From: Chondrus crispus
Lineage: Eukaryota > Rhodophyta > Florideophyceae > Gigartinales > Gigartinaceae
Length of the DNA stretch: 64,000 nt
Direction of reading: 5' to 3'
Assembly: GCF_000350225.1 (NCBI RefSeq)
Contig: NW_005179029.1
Coordinates: 148,574 to 212,573, forward strand
The first letter of the stretch is position 1. The number at the start of each line of letters is the position of its first letter. Below, in pieces: positions 1 to 9,924 of the stretch. A program made the position numbers and the translations under genes. Below the pieces are notes generated by a model. The model was not told the origin of the DNA, searched no databases, and was given only the letters and a program-made list of their open reading frames with translations.

Positions 1-626
1 CTGGTAGCGGCACCAGTCGGACGCCAACCTTCGGGGGCGGCGGCGCTCGGAGGTACGGTACCGCCGGGCCCTCTCGAGGGGGCACCGGGTAGCCCTTCGG
101 CCATGGTACGTTCCATGTCACGAGCACGCCGACGAGTGGCGTTGAGCTCAGCGGAGAGGTGCGCGAACGCACCCAATTGCTCTGCGGTCGGAGAGGTTCG
201 GTCCTCGGGTCGTCTCACCGAGGTCGGCCTCTCAGGGCGACCTTGCCCGGACGGTCCGGGCGAGGCGAAACGGGAGTCTTCGACGAGCACTATCCGCGAG
301 TGTAACTCGTCGATCAGTGCTTGGAGATTCTCTAAGGACCGCGTCACTCTATCGAACCTCCCTTCACGCAGGGAGCGGAGTTGGGCCATACATCGAGTGT
401 ATACATGGTCCGATACATCGATCCGAAGGGAAGTACGGACTTCCTCGATGTATTCGGCTATGCGTTCGAACATCGCCGCCGCTCTTTCCTCGGAGGATCC
501 GAGCGACGGTTCGCGGTCACGAGGACCTGCGTCGCCGTCGCCCGACGGGGCGGATGGGGACTGCACAGCGGCCGGACTCAGATCCGCTGCTTCGGAGCGG
601 ATCGAGGGCTCAAACTCTTGGCTCAT
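1..626 (-). CDS. Gag-like protein of a minus-strand LTR retrotransposon, 3' end outside window
   Basis: An open frame starts at the ATG at 626 (MSQEFEPSI...) and runs about 208 codons on the minus strand off the left edge without a stop. The product is hydrophilic: an acidic, Pro/Ser/Gly-rich N-terminus, then a segment that looks like a helical coil (about residues 50-110, AAMFERIAEYIEEVRTSLR), then an Arg/Pro-rich stretch. No zinc knuckle or enzyme motif is inside the window. The Gag assignment rests on position: the start codon lies 67 bp downstream, in the element's direction, of a primer-binding site and LTR. It is not the same protein as the Gag of the chromovirus at 21-35 kb. Plus-strand frames over the same bases look like shadows. 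What lies beyond the edge (protease, reverse transcriptase) cannot be seen. Confidence 0.6.
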   Translation of the reverse strand, partial: MSQEFEPSIRSEAADLSPAAVQSPSAPSGDGDAGPRDREPSLGSSEERAAAMFERIAEYIEEVRTSLRIDVSDHVYTRCMAQLRSLREGRFDRVTRSLENLQALIDELHSRIVLVEDSRFASPGPSGQGRPERPTSVRRPEDRTSPTAEQLGAFAHLSAELNATRRRARDMERTMAEGLPGAPSRGPGGTVPPSAAAPEGWRPTGAAT

Positions 627-692
627 CTCAACGCGATCGGTTCGCGGAGGGAAGCGGAAGTCTTCTCGGAGATCGGACTCCAGGGTCTTCTA

Positions 693-705
693 GGTCGGGA
701 GACCA
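693..705 (-). other. Primer-binding site of the minus-strand retrotransposon
   Basis: Read on the minus strand this is TGGTCTCCCGACC, one base inside the LTR end at 707. The same 13 bases follow the 5' LTR of the chromovirus at 22159. It should pair with the 3' end of a tRNA ending GGTCGGGAGACCA. Confidence 0.7.
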
Positions 706-706
706 C

Positions 707-1396
707 TGTGGCATAAACACCCCCAGCGATAGGGGTGCATGCGCAGTTCGACTGAGACCCTTGTCGATCGGAAAGACAGGGGTGAAGCGGGACACCAGCT
801 AACGGCACCGGGCAGCGGGCCCGGGTAGCGTGGTAGAGCGGGAACGGGGAGGACGCCGGTACGCGCGAGCGGTTCGACGCCTCGACGCCCCGGCGCGGTA
901 CTGGGTAACGATCCAGTACCGACGGGCAGAGGCAAAGCCGGCTCGTGGGCGTACCGCGCGCATCCTCAACCCGCGCTCGGTGCCGCTCTAAGGTAATTAG
1001 CGAGCGTTACCTTAGAATAAGCGGGAAGTCGGACCTTGACGGTCGGTCGGTGACAAGTCCGTCCTTGTCCTCCTCCACCGCCGCCGGTCCGCTCCATATT
1101 TAATATACAAAACAATGTACAACTCTACAGTACCGAAGTACTGTACTGGACTACTGTAGTACAGTTCGGACCGTACTGTAATACTGTCAGCCATCGGGGC
1201 TGACAGTACACATGTGTGCGCGCTTCCGTCCCGCGCGATACACGTGTACACGTGTCATGCGTGTCATGCGTGTGCCCTGTACCCGAGGGGTACACGTGGC
1301 CACGCGCAGTGGTACTGTAGAGCATCGGGCTCTACCGCACTAGATCCGTTGTTGATCTAATCTAACTAAGAAAGCCCCAGGGGGGGTTATACTACA
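707..1396 (-). mobile_element. 5' LTR (690 bp) of the minus-strand retrotransposon
   Basis: The ends are TGTGGCATAA and TTATACTACA, imperfect inverted termini (8 of 10 match) of TG...CA type. One end abuts the primer-binding site. The interior holds an AT-rich TATA-like stretch near 1095, repeated TACTGTA words at 1130-1180, a CAGCC/GGCTG hairpin near 1190 and a short GTGTCATGC tandem near 1253. The outer flank (1397-1401, CCTTG) would be the target duplication, but the other end of the element is outside the window, so this is not confirmed. Confidence 0.65.
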
Positions 1397-1721
1397 CCTT
1401 GTCGCCGACTACCTTTCTACTCGCACTGGGAACTCCTCATTCCATGAGCGTTGGCGTCTCAGTACCATCTTTACCTCCCTCACACTCCAATATACGGCTT
1501 TATCCGTAAACTGACGTAGAGTACCGCATCCCCCGGTTGCTCTACAGACCCTCGGTAGACACTGATGCTCTTGTGTCGGGCCGCCCAATACCACTCGTAC
1601 TCTCTCAATAAAGTCGACCATTCAAGGGTACAGTAATCCCCAGTACAAGAATACGATCGGATTCAGAGGCCTGTATTGCAATAAGTGGTTTATTACTATG
1701 TTTGGGGACGTTCTCATGTTT

Positions 1722-3252
1722 CTACTGCCCGTCCGGTAAACTACCAAAGAATGTAGTAATACACGTCTGAGCCATCCCATCGATCCTTTGCGATCGCAAA
1801 CTTCGCTGCAGCACCCGCCAAGGGCCGAGAGCAACACAGCTCCCACCAAACTCACGTTGCAGCAGCAACTTTGAAACTGCCAGAGCCTTTTCGCGCTCTG
1901 CATGCAACAAAATTTCAGTCGGGTGTTCTTCACCATCACTCCCAGCCGTTGGCTGCTCAGCATCCTCCCGTACAATGTCAGCAGCCATCTCTCCGAGGTT
2001 CTCAACGGTCAGCAACTCCTCCACCGCATCCTCACCGACTGGATTTAATAGATTGGATAAACTGATTCGAGGGAATTCTGATGGAGGAAGCAACTCTTGC
2101 AGTGTAGACCTAGTTTCCCCTTCAATATCAGCCCTTTGTTCATCAACGGGACCTTCCAGCGATCCATAAATCAACTTCGTGTGCCGCCAGCTATTAAAAA
2201 ATTTGATGCGGGCATCTCTTCTCAGATACGTTCTATCCGCCTCATGGCAGTCAGTTGATCCATGGAGTATACTTTTTGGGTCCTGACCCTGCCTTAATAG
2301 CATCCATTGCGCTTTCGCATTGAAGCGATCGGTAGCGGCGTTTTATCGCGGCTATATTTCCAGCGTTTAACGGCTGCAACATCGAGGTTGTGTTCGGCGG
2401 AAGGAACACAACCTTAACATTTTGATGAGCACAGTGCCAATCAGCCGTTCCGTGACTGCTGGCATTGTCTATGAGACGTAGAACCTTGCGCCCCGGGGTT
2501 TTTGTAATAAACACTGAAAAGTTCTGAAGCCACTCTGGGAACAAGCCGCTATTCATCCAAGCTTTCTTGTTATTGCCATAGAAAAACCCGAGTTCCTCGC
2601 CAGATTTACCATTAAAGCCACGCGGTCTCCTTGCACTTCCTAACACCAGCATAGGAAACCGCTCACTGCCTGTTGCATTTGCACATGCAAGAAAAGTGAG
2701 GCGCGTTTTCTCCTTTTTTCGACCGGGAAGACGTTGCACGCCAATTGTGCGATCAGGGGCCATTTTGTAGAACAATCCAAACTCGTCCGCATTGAAGCAA
2801 TCGTGCAACGAGTAAAGTAAGAGGACCTCTCGCAAAGGACCGAGTGCATTTTGTACGACAGCAACAGGTGCATCTCCACTCTCGCCGTATGACTGAAGGG
2901 AACGGAGTTTGTATCGCTTTTGAAATCAGTGAAGCCAGCCCTTACTAAACTTCATACTGACCTGCTGTTCCGTAGGGAGCTTGCTGTTCATCATCCGTAA
3001 TATATCCTTTCAGGCCGTGGTAACCATTTGCCCGTTGATCGCGATTCGGTCATGAAACCGCTGACAAATCCAAGAAAGCAAAGCATGCTCCATCGGAATA
3101 CACAAGCCATTTCGAAAACGGATGCGGCAATTATTCTGCGTTTCTTTTATTTGAGATGCTTTGCGAATGATCTTGGAGATGGTTCGTTGGGAAGCGCATA
3201 CTGGCAGACCGAAGGCTGTGAAGGCCCACTGGGCGAGCGAGGCTTGGTTCAA
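1722..3252 (-). pseudogene. DDE_1 (Tigger/pogo/CENP-B type) transposase, broken
   Basis: The order on the minus strand is a helix-turn-helix region (3252-3010, with SQRTISKIIRKA and ALLSWICQRF), a GWL..FQKRYKLR linker, the DDE catalytic core (2835-2251: ADEFGLFYKM, IDNASSHG, LQPLNAGNIAAIK) and a Glu-rich tail (2303-1722) ending QTCITTFF. The family moves DNA by cut-and-paste. Damage: a frameshift near 3005, an in-frame TGA at 2926-2928 (GWLH-stop-FQKR), a frameshift near 2255-2300, and Asn in place of the third catalytic Asp (QPLN for the usual QPLD). The first helix-turn-helix exon is missing; a related one is at 43.66-43.79 kb. The C-terminal QxxIxxFF fits a PCNA-interacting peptide. No matching terminal repeats were found. 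Family assignment is firm, inactivity likely. Confidence 0.85.
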
Positions 3253-3829
3253 TCATTACAAGGTACATTATAGTTATTGGTGGTAAATTTGACCTCCGGA
3301 AAAAATTTTGGGTTTGATTTTTTTTGAAACTGGAGGTCCGACATTTTCGATTTCTGACCGCGGCAGGTGGTCCCGCCCGCCAATGGGATATCTCCGATAC
3401 TGGGATTGGAGCAATCTGTGTTTTCAGCATTTGGACGTCTCATCTCAGTTTCTCCCGGAGGTTATATCGACCATCTGTGGAGGTAAATCTAATCCTAGCT
3501 TTGGAATGCGTCCCCAGCGGTCTTATGATAAACACGCTAGTGGTTAAATTGACCACCCACATCTGTGTTTCAGAATATGATTTTGTACCGTTTCACTGCA
3601 TTACTGTCGTTGGTTTCAGATTCGTCGATATAGCAACCGTTAAGTCTTGGGGTTGTTTTCAAATATGTAAATGTGGGATTTGTTACAAAATCCATCCGTT
3701 TTGCAACTACCTTCACTACTTCATGTTATTATTTTGTACATCCCTGTGCTTTTTGGCAGTATGGTACTCATACCCCCATATGAGTATTTGGATATCCAAA
3801 TCTCGTTTTAATTGAAACCGCTGTAGAAA
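3253..3829. other. AT-rich non-coding stretch with a motif shared with 43.66 kb
   Basis: No credible gene. At 3253-3275 an ATCATTACAAGGTACATT motif is followed by TGGTGGTAAATTTGACCTCCGG. Nearly the same bases lie in the opposite relation to a DDE_1 exon at 43.65 kb (see findings). The plus-strand frame of 163 codons across 3324-3815 has no recognisable domain and skewed composition; I treat it as chance. Confidence 0.4.
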
Positions 3830-4323
3830 ATTTACCCTTGGACGGGTCAAATACTTCTGTGACACAGCTGCACCTTGGCAGACCGCACTCGTCGATGAAA
3901 ACGATTCTCATTCCTTTCAGTCTGATTGCGTTGAATGCGCAAAGATATTCTTTGCGATGATGCTGTCACCACCACTCAGTAGTGACGACGTCCCTACGCA
4001 GCAGCAAGGAAGCATTGGAATCGGATAATACGCGACATAGTTGCATCGTCTGAGCGGAGGTTGCTGTCAAGTCAAGCATCCGTGCTCAAAGAAATTTCCA
4101 CCGCTCTGAAGTCGTCGGAAAACAATATCAAGGACGTTTCCGCCAGGCTGGATAATGTGTCCCAGCTGACCACCGCACTTCTCTTCTCCTCACCATTCGT
4201 AAGCTCTAAGAGTTGCAGCTTAGATGCTTCTGCGTAATCAATCACCATAGAGGCATTTGTCGGCCACGACTTCATGCGCAAAATCTCCGTGGCAAACTTC
4301 TTGGTATTCTTCATCCGCCTCAT
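3830..4323 (-). pseudogene. Degenerate coding remnant, function unknown
   Basis: Minus-strand frames 4323-4072 (83 codons, KKFATEILRMKSW, ASKLQLLELTNGEE) and then a second frame down to about 3830 (IRLKGMRIVFIDECGLPR) have protein-like composition but are separated by a frameshift and a TGA near 3962. The FIDECG segment recalls the catalytic block of Tc1/IS630-type transposases (VFIDE), but no second motif supports it. It could equally be a relic of a large element protein. It overlaps the start of the plus-strand unit below, so one of the two is probably mis-bounded. Confidence 0.25.
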
Positions 4324-5725
4324 TCGAACTAGCTTTACGGGTCGTGGTCGGGCCGCTCCCCAAGAGCGCAGTCACGTGCCTGAAACCAAACAGGATTCTT
4401 CGAACATGCCCTCTCCAGACCGACCAAACGTCCGTCGAGAACGAAGGCAAGGATATCATGAGTTTTCTGCCTCGCAAGGCAGTGCGAATACACACCCATT
4501 GGGTCCTGCTCAGAAGAAGCGCAGAGTGGTACCATACCCACCGCAATGGCCTATCGACCCGATTAAGATCATTCGAGTAATGATGTTTGCTCCTAACGCG
4601 GCTTCTCGTAAGCAAACGGGACAGAAAGATTTGGGGCAGGACTTTATGGCTGTGAGAGGGCAAATGCTCACTTCGATGGTAGCCAGCGCAGAACGTCTTC
4701 ACCCGAAAGGTTTCGGGGTTGATCCCGAGGAGAAATCAGCGGATGAAGACAGTGGAGAGCCATTACTTTTGGATAGACCGGCATGGGCCCCTAAGGGTTT
4801 CATAACCATGAAACCCTGTGGAAGATTGGAAAGACAGGAATGTCGGGTTAATTTTTCGAAACTTTAAGGAATCGTCCGTATCACAAGAGAGCGAACATAT
4901 ATCCGGAATCTCTCCTCAAATTGCTCGAAAACGGTCAAAGTCAAAACATGTGTCCGTAGAAGAAACGTCGCTGGAGGTTTTGAAAAAGTTCTGGGCCATG
5001 CAAACGGACTTCTTGTCTCGAGCTCGGGAGTGTTCTCGGAATTCTTTCCTCAAGAACATGGGTTTCTTGTTCGTTTCTTGTAACTTATATCTGGTTACAT
5101 CCGATAAAGAGGGACTCATCAAATCAATAATGGACATCCCTCTATCATGTCTCCCGGAAAGAGAGAATGATCGTCATCTGTGCGTTAAGAAGAACACTCA
5201 GGCAGTACAAGAAGTCCTGAACACATTCCCAGAGCTGCTTCTCCGTTGCAGCTATGATGTCACCGTATTTAGCAGTAAGGATGATCTGATTTCAGGTTCA
5301 AGAGGGGAACGTAGAAGAATAAGAAAGAACTGTCACCTTTTCGCAATCGCGATCGATTTCTTGATCAGCTATCATCAACTGGCACCTGCAGAGGAGCTTT
5401 TTTTCATGCACAAAGATGTACTCAGGTATATCTTCTGTATTGCAGTCGATTTTAAAATGCTTGCGCAAGTCACTTACAATAAATTGAGAGCCGGGTGTGG
5501 AGGCAATTAATTGGCTGAGGATGCCGTTGGAATTGGAATTGTTCCTCCTGGATACGAGGTTAGGAAAAATATATATGCTCAGAGGTCCTCAACATGCTCC
5601 GGAAGACATATGAAAAGACTAGCCTCGCAGATGATGAATCGATCGACGATGAATCGAATGAGCCGGATATGAATGATGACGAAAACTATCAGTCCGATGA
5701 TGAAGACGTTAAAATTGTAACGTGA
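4274..5725 (+). pseudogene. Unknown protein, decayed
   Basis: Two plus-strand frames, 4274-4867 and 4818-5510, join through a frameshift near 4820-4860 (...ITMKPCGRLE to DWKDRNVGLIF). The most natural start is the ATG at 4406 (MPSPDRPNVRR). The N-terminus is basic with a nuclear-localisation-like KKRRVVPYPP. The rest is a mixed helical protein (FLISYHQLAPAEELFFMHKDVLRY). After a TAA at 5508-5510 the reading continues in frame (EDAVGIGIVPPGYEV). A frameshift then gives a 43-residue tail from the ATG at 5594 that is very acidic (DDESIDDESNEPD), ending at about 5725. No family is recognised. Its neighbours suggest a companion protein of a large transposon. Confidence 0.4.
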
Positions 5726-6619
5726 TGTTACTGTCAAGCTAAAGGTAGAGCTCCATACCATAGTGTAAAATGAATAACTGGAGGACAACTTCCGGTGAGA
5801 TCATTCAGGAGTACTACCACATGTCATCCCACATGAGATCTAATGTTTCGCCATCGTGGATCTACATCTCGAGCTCCAGCTCCTTCACTCCAAGGGGCGT
5901 TTGAAATCTAAACCTTGCTATAACAGAGCTTTTCTTTAGGGGGTGGCTGGGTTGGGTTTGCGTCAACCTTGAGGGAGGTATACCTCATGCACTTGAGTAG
6001 ATGAGTAATTGGTTGCACGTTCCTCAGAAGCCTACTGGCGAACGCCTAGTTCATGATGACATGAAGGTTCTATAGATCTGCACCCTACAAAGTGCATAAG
6101 TGGCACAGATTCCTTCGATGTAGCGGTGCGGTGCACCGATTCACCATGTTGATTCCCGTGGCCCCGTGCTACAATTGCTCCCGCAGGTAGAGGTCTCGTA
6201 GCGATCGCTTGCGATACAAACGGGCGACTCCACAGGTACTGAACTATACTTTAGTATAAAAAGACGTTCGGGTTTCCCCCTAACTGCTCAAGAATGAGCT
6301 GTGTACACTTTGTGAGTTTGTAGAACTTGGTACCAATTATCAGGGCAGAGGATGAATAAAAGTTATTTTTTCAAACATTTGTCAAGTTGGGTCCCGTTCG
6401 GATCTGCTGAACATTCGGAGGCTCTTGACCAAGACTTCGCTGTGGTAGTTGCGGGACTGGAATTGCTGACGGCATTTGTAGGTGCATTTGTAAGGAGGGC
6501 GGTGGCTACGAGGGGACTTGATTTGCTTCTGGAATAGAATTGGCGATGGGAGCGTAGGACTAACTCCGAAAAAAGCGTCTCGTTTCCTAGCTCACCGAGA
6601 TTCCAAGTTTCTTCTCACA
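5726..6619. other. No gene seen
   Basis: Short frames only (longest 61 codons at 6352). A TATA-like CTTTAGTATAAAAAG lies at 6251-6265, with no convincing coding region downstream. Confidence 0.4.
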
Positions 6620-7850
6620 CCATCCATGCCAACCTTTTCCGACGGCAGAACCCGTCTCTGCTACTGCGCGACGGATCGATAGAATATGTCCTCGTCCCAC
6701 GGAATGAAGGACTGCAATGCTCGATAATTCCGATCCCATACAGAATAATCGAGGCGTCCTCTATTGTCCCATTGGTAAAACCTAGTTGAGATCTCTTCCA
6801 CAAACGCACGCGAGCGCGACGACCGGGCCGTCGAGCACGGCGCGGGCCGTGGATCATAGCAGCGGGCCGAGGGCCTGGTGCGGCAGGAGCTGCGGCAAGG
6901 CCGTCGGCAGTAGATGGACCAGGCCCAGCGACGCGAACTGGTAGCGCTGCATGGGCGCAAGAGAGGGCTAGGGTGCACGCGGCGATCATCGCGGACGACG
7001 GGTGCAGCGCGTCGTACAGGTGGTGCAGTAGGCGCCGCAGGAGCTCGTGCACGTGTGGCAGCGGGGCCTACATGTTGTGTGGCAGCGCTTCGAGGAGCGT
7101 GTGAAGGTGCGGGGGGAGCGTGACAGAGGTCGGCGGCGGTGGGAACGATGCAGGAGGGACATCTGTTCCAGTTACATGGCTGTGAGCTCAAGGGAGGCTG
7201 CGGAGGGGGCCGCGGGGTCATGCCGGGGGGAGAGGAGAAGTGTGCTAGGAGGGGCACGGGGCAAGGAGAGAGCAGATGCAAGGAAGGGAGCAAGACTCGA
7301 AATTCTTTTACGTGGTGCAGGACGAAGTGCAGGCCACCTCCATTTGCCGTGGAAAGAAACTACCAAAAGGGAATTAAATAATGCAAAACGTAAAGTCCCC
7401 GGCGCGGCTCGAACGCAGGGGGCGTGAGTGGGCGGGAGTCTCCCCATTGCCCCCCACCTGTTCGAACCCCTGCCCCCTCCAGTTTCTCAATTTGACCGGT
7501 GTACCGGTCCGCCAGAAACCCCCTGGTGATACTATACTTACAAAGTCTTTGCAATTATCGCATTATAATTATAATCATTTTCAATATATGCCGTGCTTTC
7601 GCCCCCGCGCACTCGGCAACTCCCGCAGCCCCCCAACCTCTCCCACCTCCACATGCTCCCTCCGCCGCCACGCGCCGCCCGCGCCGTGCTCGCGCTCCAC
7701 CAGCTCGTTCGCGAGCCGCAGCCCCACGCGGCGCTCCCTGCGCCAGCGACTCGCGTCGCTACGCACCGCCTGCAAAAGTCGGTAAAAAGCTCTGGCGCAC
7801 CCCTGCTCTCCGCCCGCGCTGCCAATGAAAGCCTAAGAGAGGGCAATGAT
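6620..7850 (-). pseudogene. GC-rich gene remnant on the minus strand, possibly TFIP11/GCFC-like
   Basis: Base composition rises sharply above the flanks. Three minus-strand pieces look coding: 7775-7650 (helical, RRERRVGLRLANELVEREHG), about 7120-6870 (HELLRRLLHHLYDALHPSS, then in another frame YQFASLGLVHLLPTALPQLL), and 6800-6661 (RFYQWDNRGRLDYSVWDRNY, IPWDEDIFYRSVAQ-stop). The first two loosely recall the GCFC domain of spliceosomal TFIP11/STIP proteins. The last looks like a separate protein C-terminus. Frameshifts and an intervening stretch at 7160-7540 with two GTTCGAA-containing arms break any single product. It could be a host gene fragment carried by a transposon. Low certainty on identity, fair certainty that it is coding-derived. 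Confidence 0.3.
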
Positions 7851-8010
7851 CTCCTTGCAGTGACAATCTTGAAAACGATTATGCCAACATACGCTATTTC
7901 GAATCATCATCAGATTCCCTTGTCTTCTCTGAGTTTTGCCACGAAACGTTGAAGGTGGAGTGCATGTGGATTTGATCTCCAAACATACCCTTGTCTTTAT
8001 GACGTATAAA

Positions 8011-9915
8011 CTACATATGTCCCCGAAGTGGCCGTCTGTGGTTGTACAAAGTAGATTCCTTTTCGACTGACTCCCCCACTAGCATCTCAGGGCGTTCATA
8101 GTAGCCTGCACCAGCATGTTCCAGATCAGCACGTCCAACAAATATTGAGTGTGTTGGAACCGTTACCAGTTTCGCTTCCACGAGATTTGCCCACATCTGC
8201 CTTTTGGGTTTAGGCGCAAACTTATAGATGTGCGTACGAGGCCACACCCAAATGGCATCAGGATCGCATCCCGAGAAAATCGTAAAGAAGCTGCTATTCC
8301 CACATTCGGATCCCTCTTTCTGTTCTTCAGCTGCATAATCTGAATGAATTGCTTGTCTCTTGCAACATTTTCCCGTCAGGAGAATTCGACTTCCGCTGCT
8401 CGGAATGGATCCATTGAGGCGTGCTCGAGCACGCCTCATCCTCATCAGCGACTGATGAAATGTTTTTTTGCAATTAACCCCTTCACCCATATCATCATAC
8501 TCCCTATAGACATTGGGGTTGCACTCATGCGTATTAGGCTTCTTCATGCTATTCGAAGTCATCCGAAGGAAAAAAAGCGCCATGGCCACAGTAACCTCAG
8601 CCTCTGCTTTGCACTTCATGACTTGAAATGCTTCATCCCCTTCTTCTCCACAACAAGCTTCTAGATCCTCGAACAGGGCCTCTCGCTTAGTAATGAAACG
8701 AAGTTCGCCATCAGTACGATCGTTACCGGCGCTGTTCTTGTTATGAATCCTGCCCCAAGTCTCTGTTTTTCGACCGTTCATTAATGCCTTCTCGCCAGGA
8801 AAAAAAGCACTAAAGTACATCAGAACAGTTTCCCACGGGTTGCTACTGGGTGCAGATGATGGAACGTCACCCGGCTTCGGCGGGTCATCACATCCTACCA
8901 CCATGAAATCTCGAAGAATGCAGTAACCGTTTTCGTGAAGTTCCTGAGCCTTCCAAGTAAACAAAGCCCGTCCGTAAGCGCTGGTTGATGCTTCTTTCCA
9001 TTCAATTTCTTTAAAATATTCCTTTTTGACACTGGTCTTTGTTGGACGAGCATCTGATGTTTCATTCGTGGGGAGGAGGCTCTCGTATCTCCTATTCGTC
9101 TCTTCGGTCATATTACAGAGACCGAACGGTCCCATTCCTCTCTGCACTTGTAGGTTAGCGTGTCCCCGCAGACAGTGGTGAATGCGTCGAAGGTCTTCAA
9201 GACGAAGTAAGTGAACAGCCCGATGGTTGTCTGGAACTCCAAGAATCTGAAGGACGGGTGAGACGCACTCCGTAATAGGATTATTAGATTCAATCCAGTC
9301 GAAGGGTGCCGTAGATAGCAGACCATCTAGAATCAAAGTATACATCTGGAACCATTTTCCCTCATATCCAGGTCTACGCTGAGTAATTCGCAAGTGTTCT
9401 GGGGTCGGGGGGACGTGATCGTCAAGTGGGTGACATTCTTGAACAGAGGTTCGTTCCTCTTCCTCTTCATCAGAACGATTGTTCTCCCCAGACCCCTCTA
9501 ACTCCTCTTCAACAGATTTGGGAACCTTATCTGGATATTTCCTTGGAATCTGTAACGCATCTTTGTCGAAGTCGCTGACCCAACGTGTGCTATGATTTTT
9601 GTAGGACCCACTCTTCTTTTGAGGACTCCGACGGTATGCCTTCTGTTGTTTTGTATAGTTTTGCATCAAAAGAGTCAGCTCATTCGATGGTTCTGCTGGT
9701 TTTGTCCTCGAAGATTTGCGTTGCGCCACGGTAGCTTTTGACGTATTGGAATCCTTTTGGCCTCTGTGTTCGAAATCTCTCTGACGTTCCGTAACAGCCT
9801 TGTATAACTGCCTCGTGAACTTTTTTCGTCGAGCAATACACTCGTTTTCCCTTTTGAATACAGATGCCCTGGTTGATCCTTGGACCTGACATTTGGCCAT
9901 TGTGTTGACGAGCAT
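8011..9915 (-). pseudogene. C-terminal part of a large element protein with a 2OG-Fe(II) oxygenase-like domain
   Basis: This is a 634-codon uninterrupted frame. Residues 1-170 are basic then acidic and low in complexity (RRKKFTRQLYKAV, SDEEEEERT). Residues 185-460 form a globular unknown region. The last 115 residues carry the pattern of a double-stranded beta-helix 2-oxoglutarate/iron oxygenase: His524-Ser-Asp526 (AIHSDY), a hydrophobic strand region with WVWPRTH, His600 (DLEHAGAGY) and Arg627 (YNHRRPL) as the possible 2OG-binding residue. Such enzymes hydroxylate proteins or modified bases; the substrate is unknown. The frame is the 3' half of a longer gene: its upstream part (LAKFAR...) resumes beyond the TIR transposon inserted at 9925. 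The frame across the junction is off by one, so a further lesion lies near 9900. Domain identity is inference from motif order. Confidence 0.6.
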
Positions 9916-9924
9916 TTCTCGTAC

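Noticed and set aside
103-802. Plus-strand frames of 111-196 codons at the left end
   Set aside because: They are antisense to a better frame that starts beside a primer-binding site and LTR.
818-905. tRNA-like A-box and B-box words (GTGGTAGAGCG, GGTTCGACGCC)
   Set aside because: The D-arm lacks three bases, the T-stem pairs badly and no acceptor stem forms. The site lies inside the LTR.
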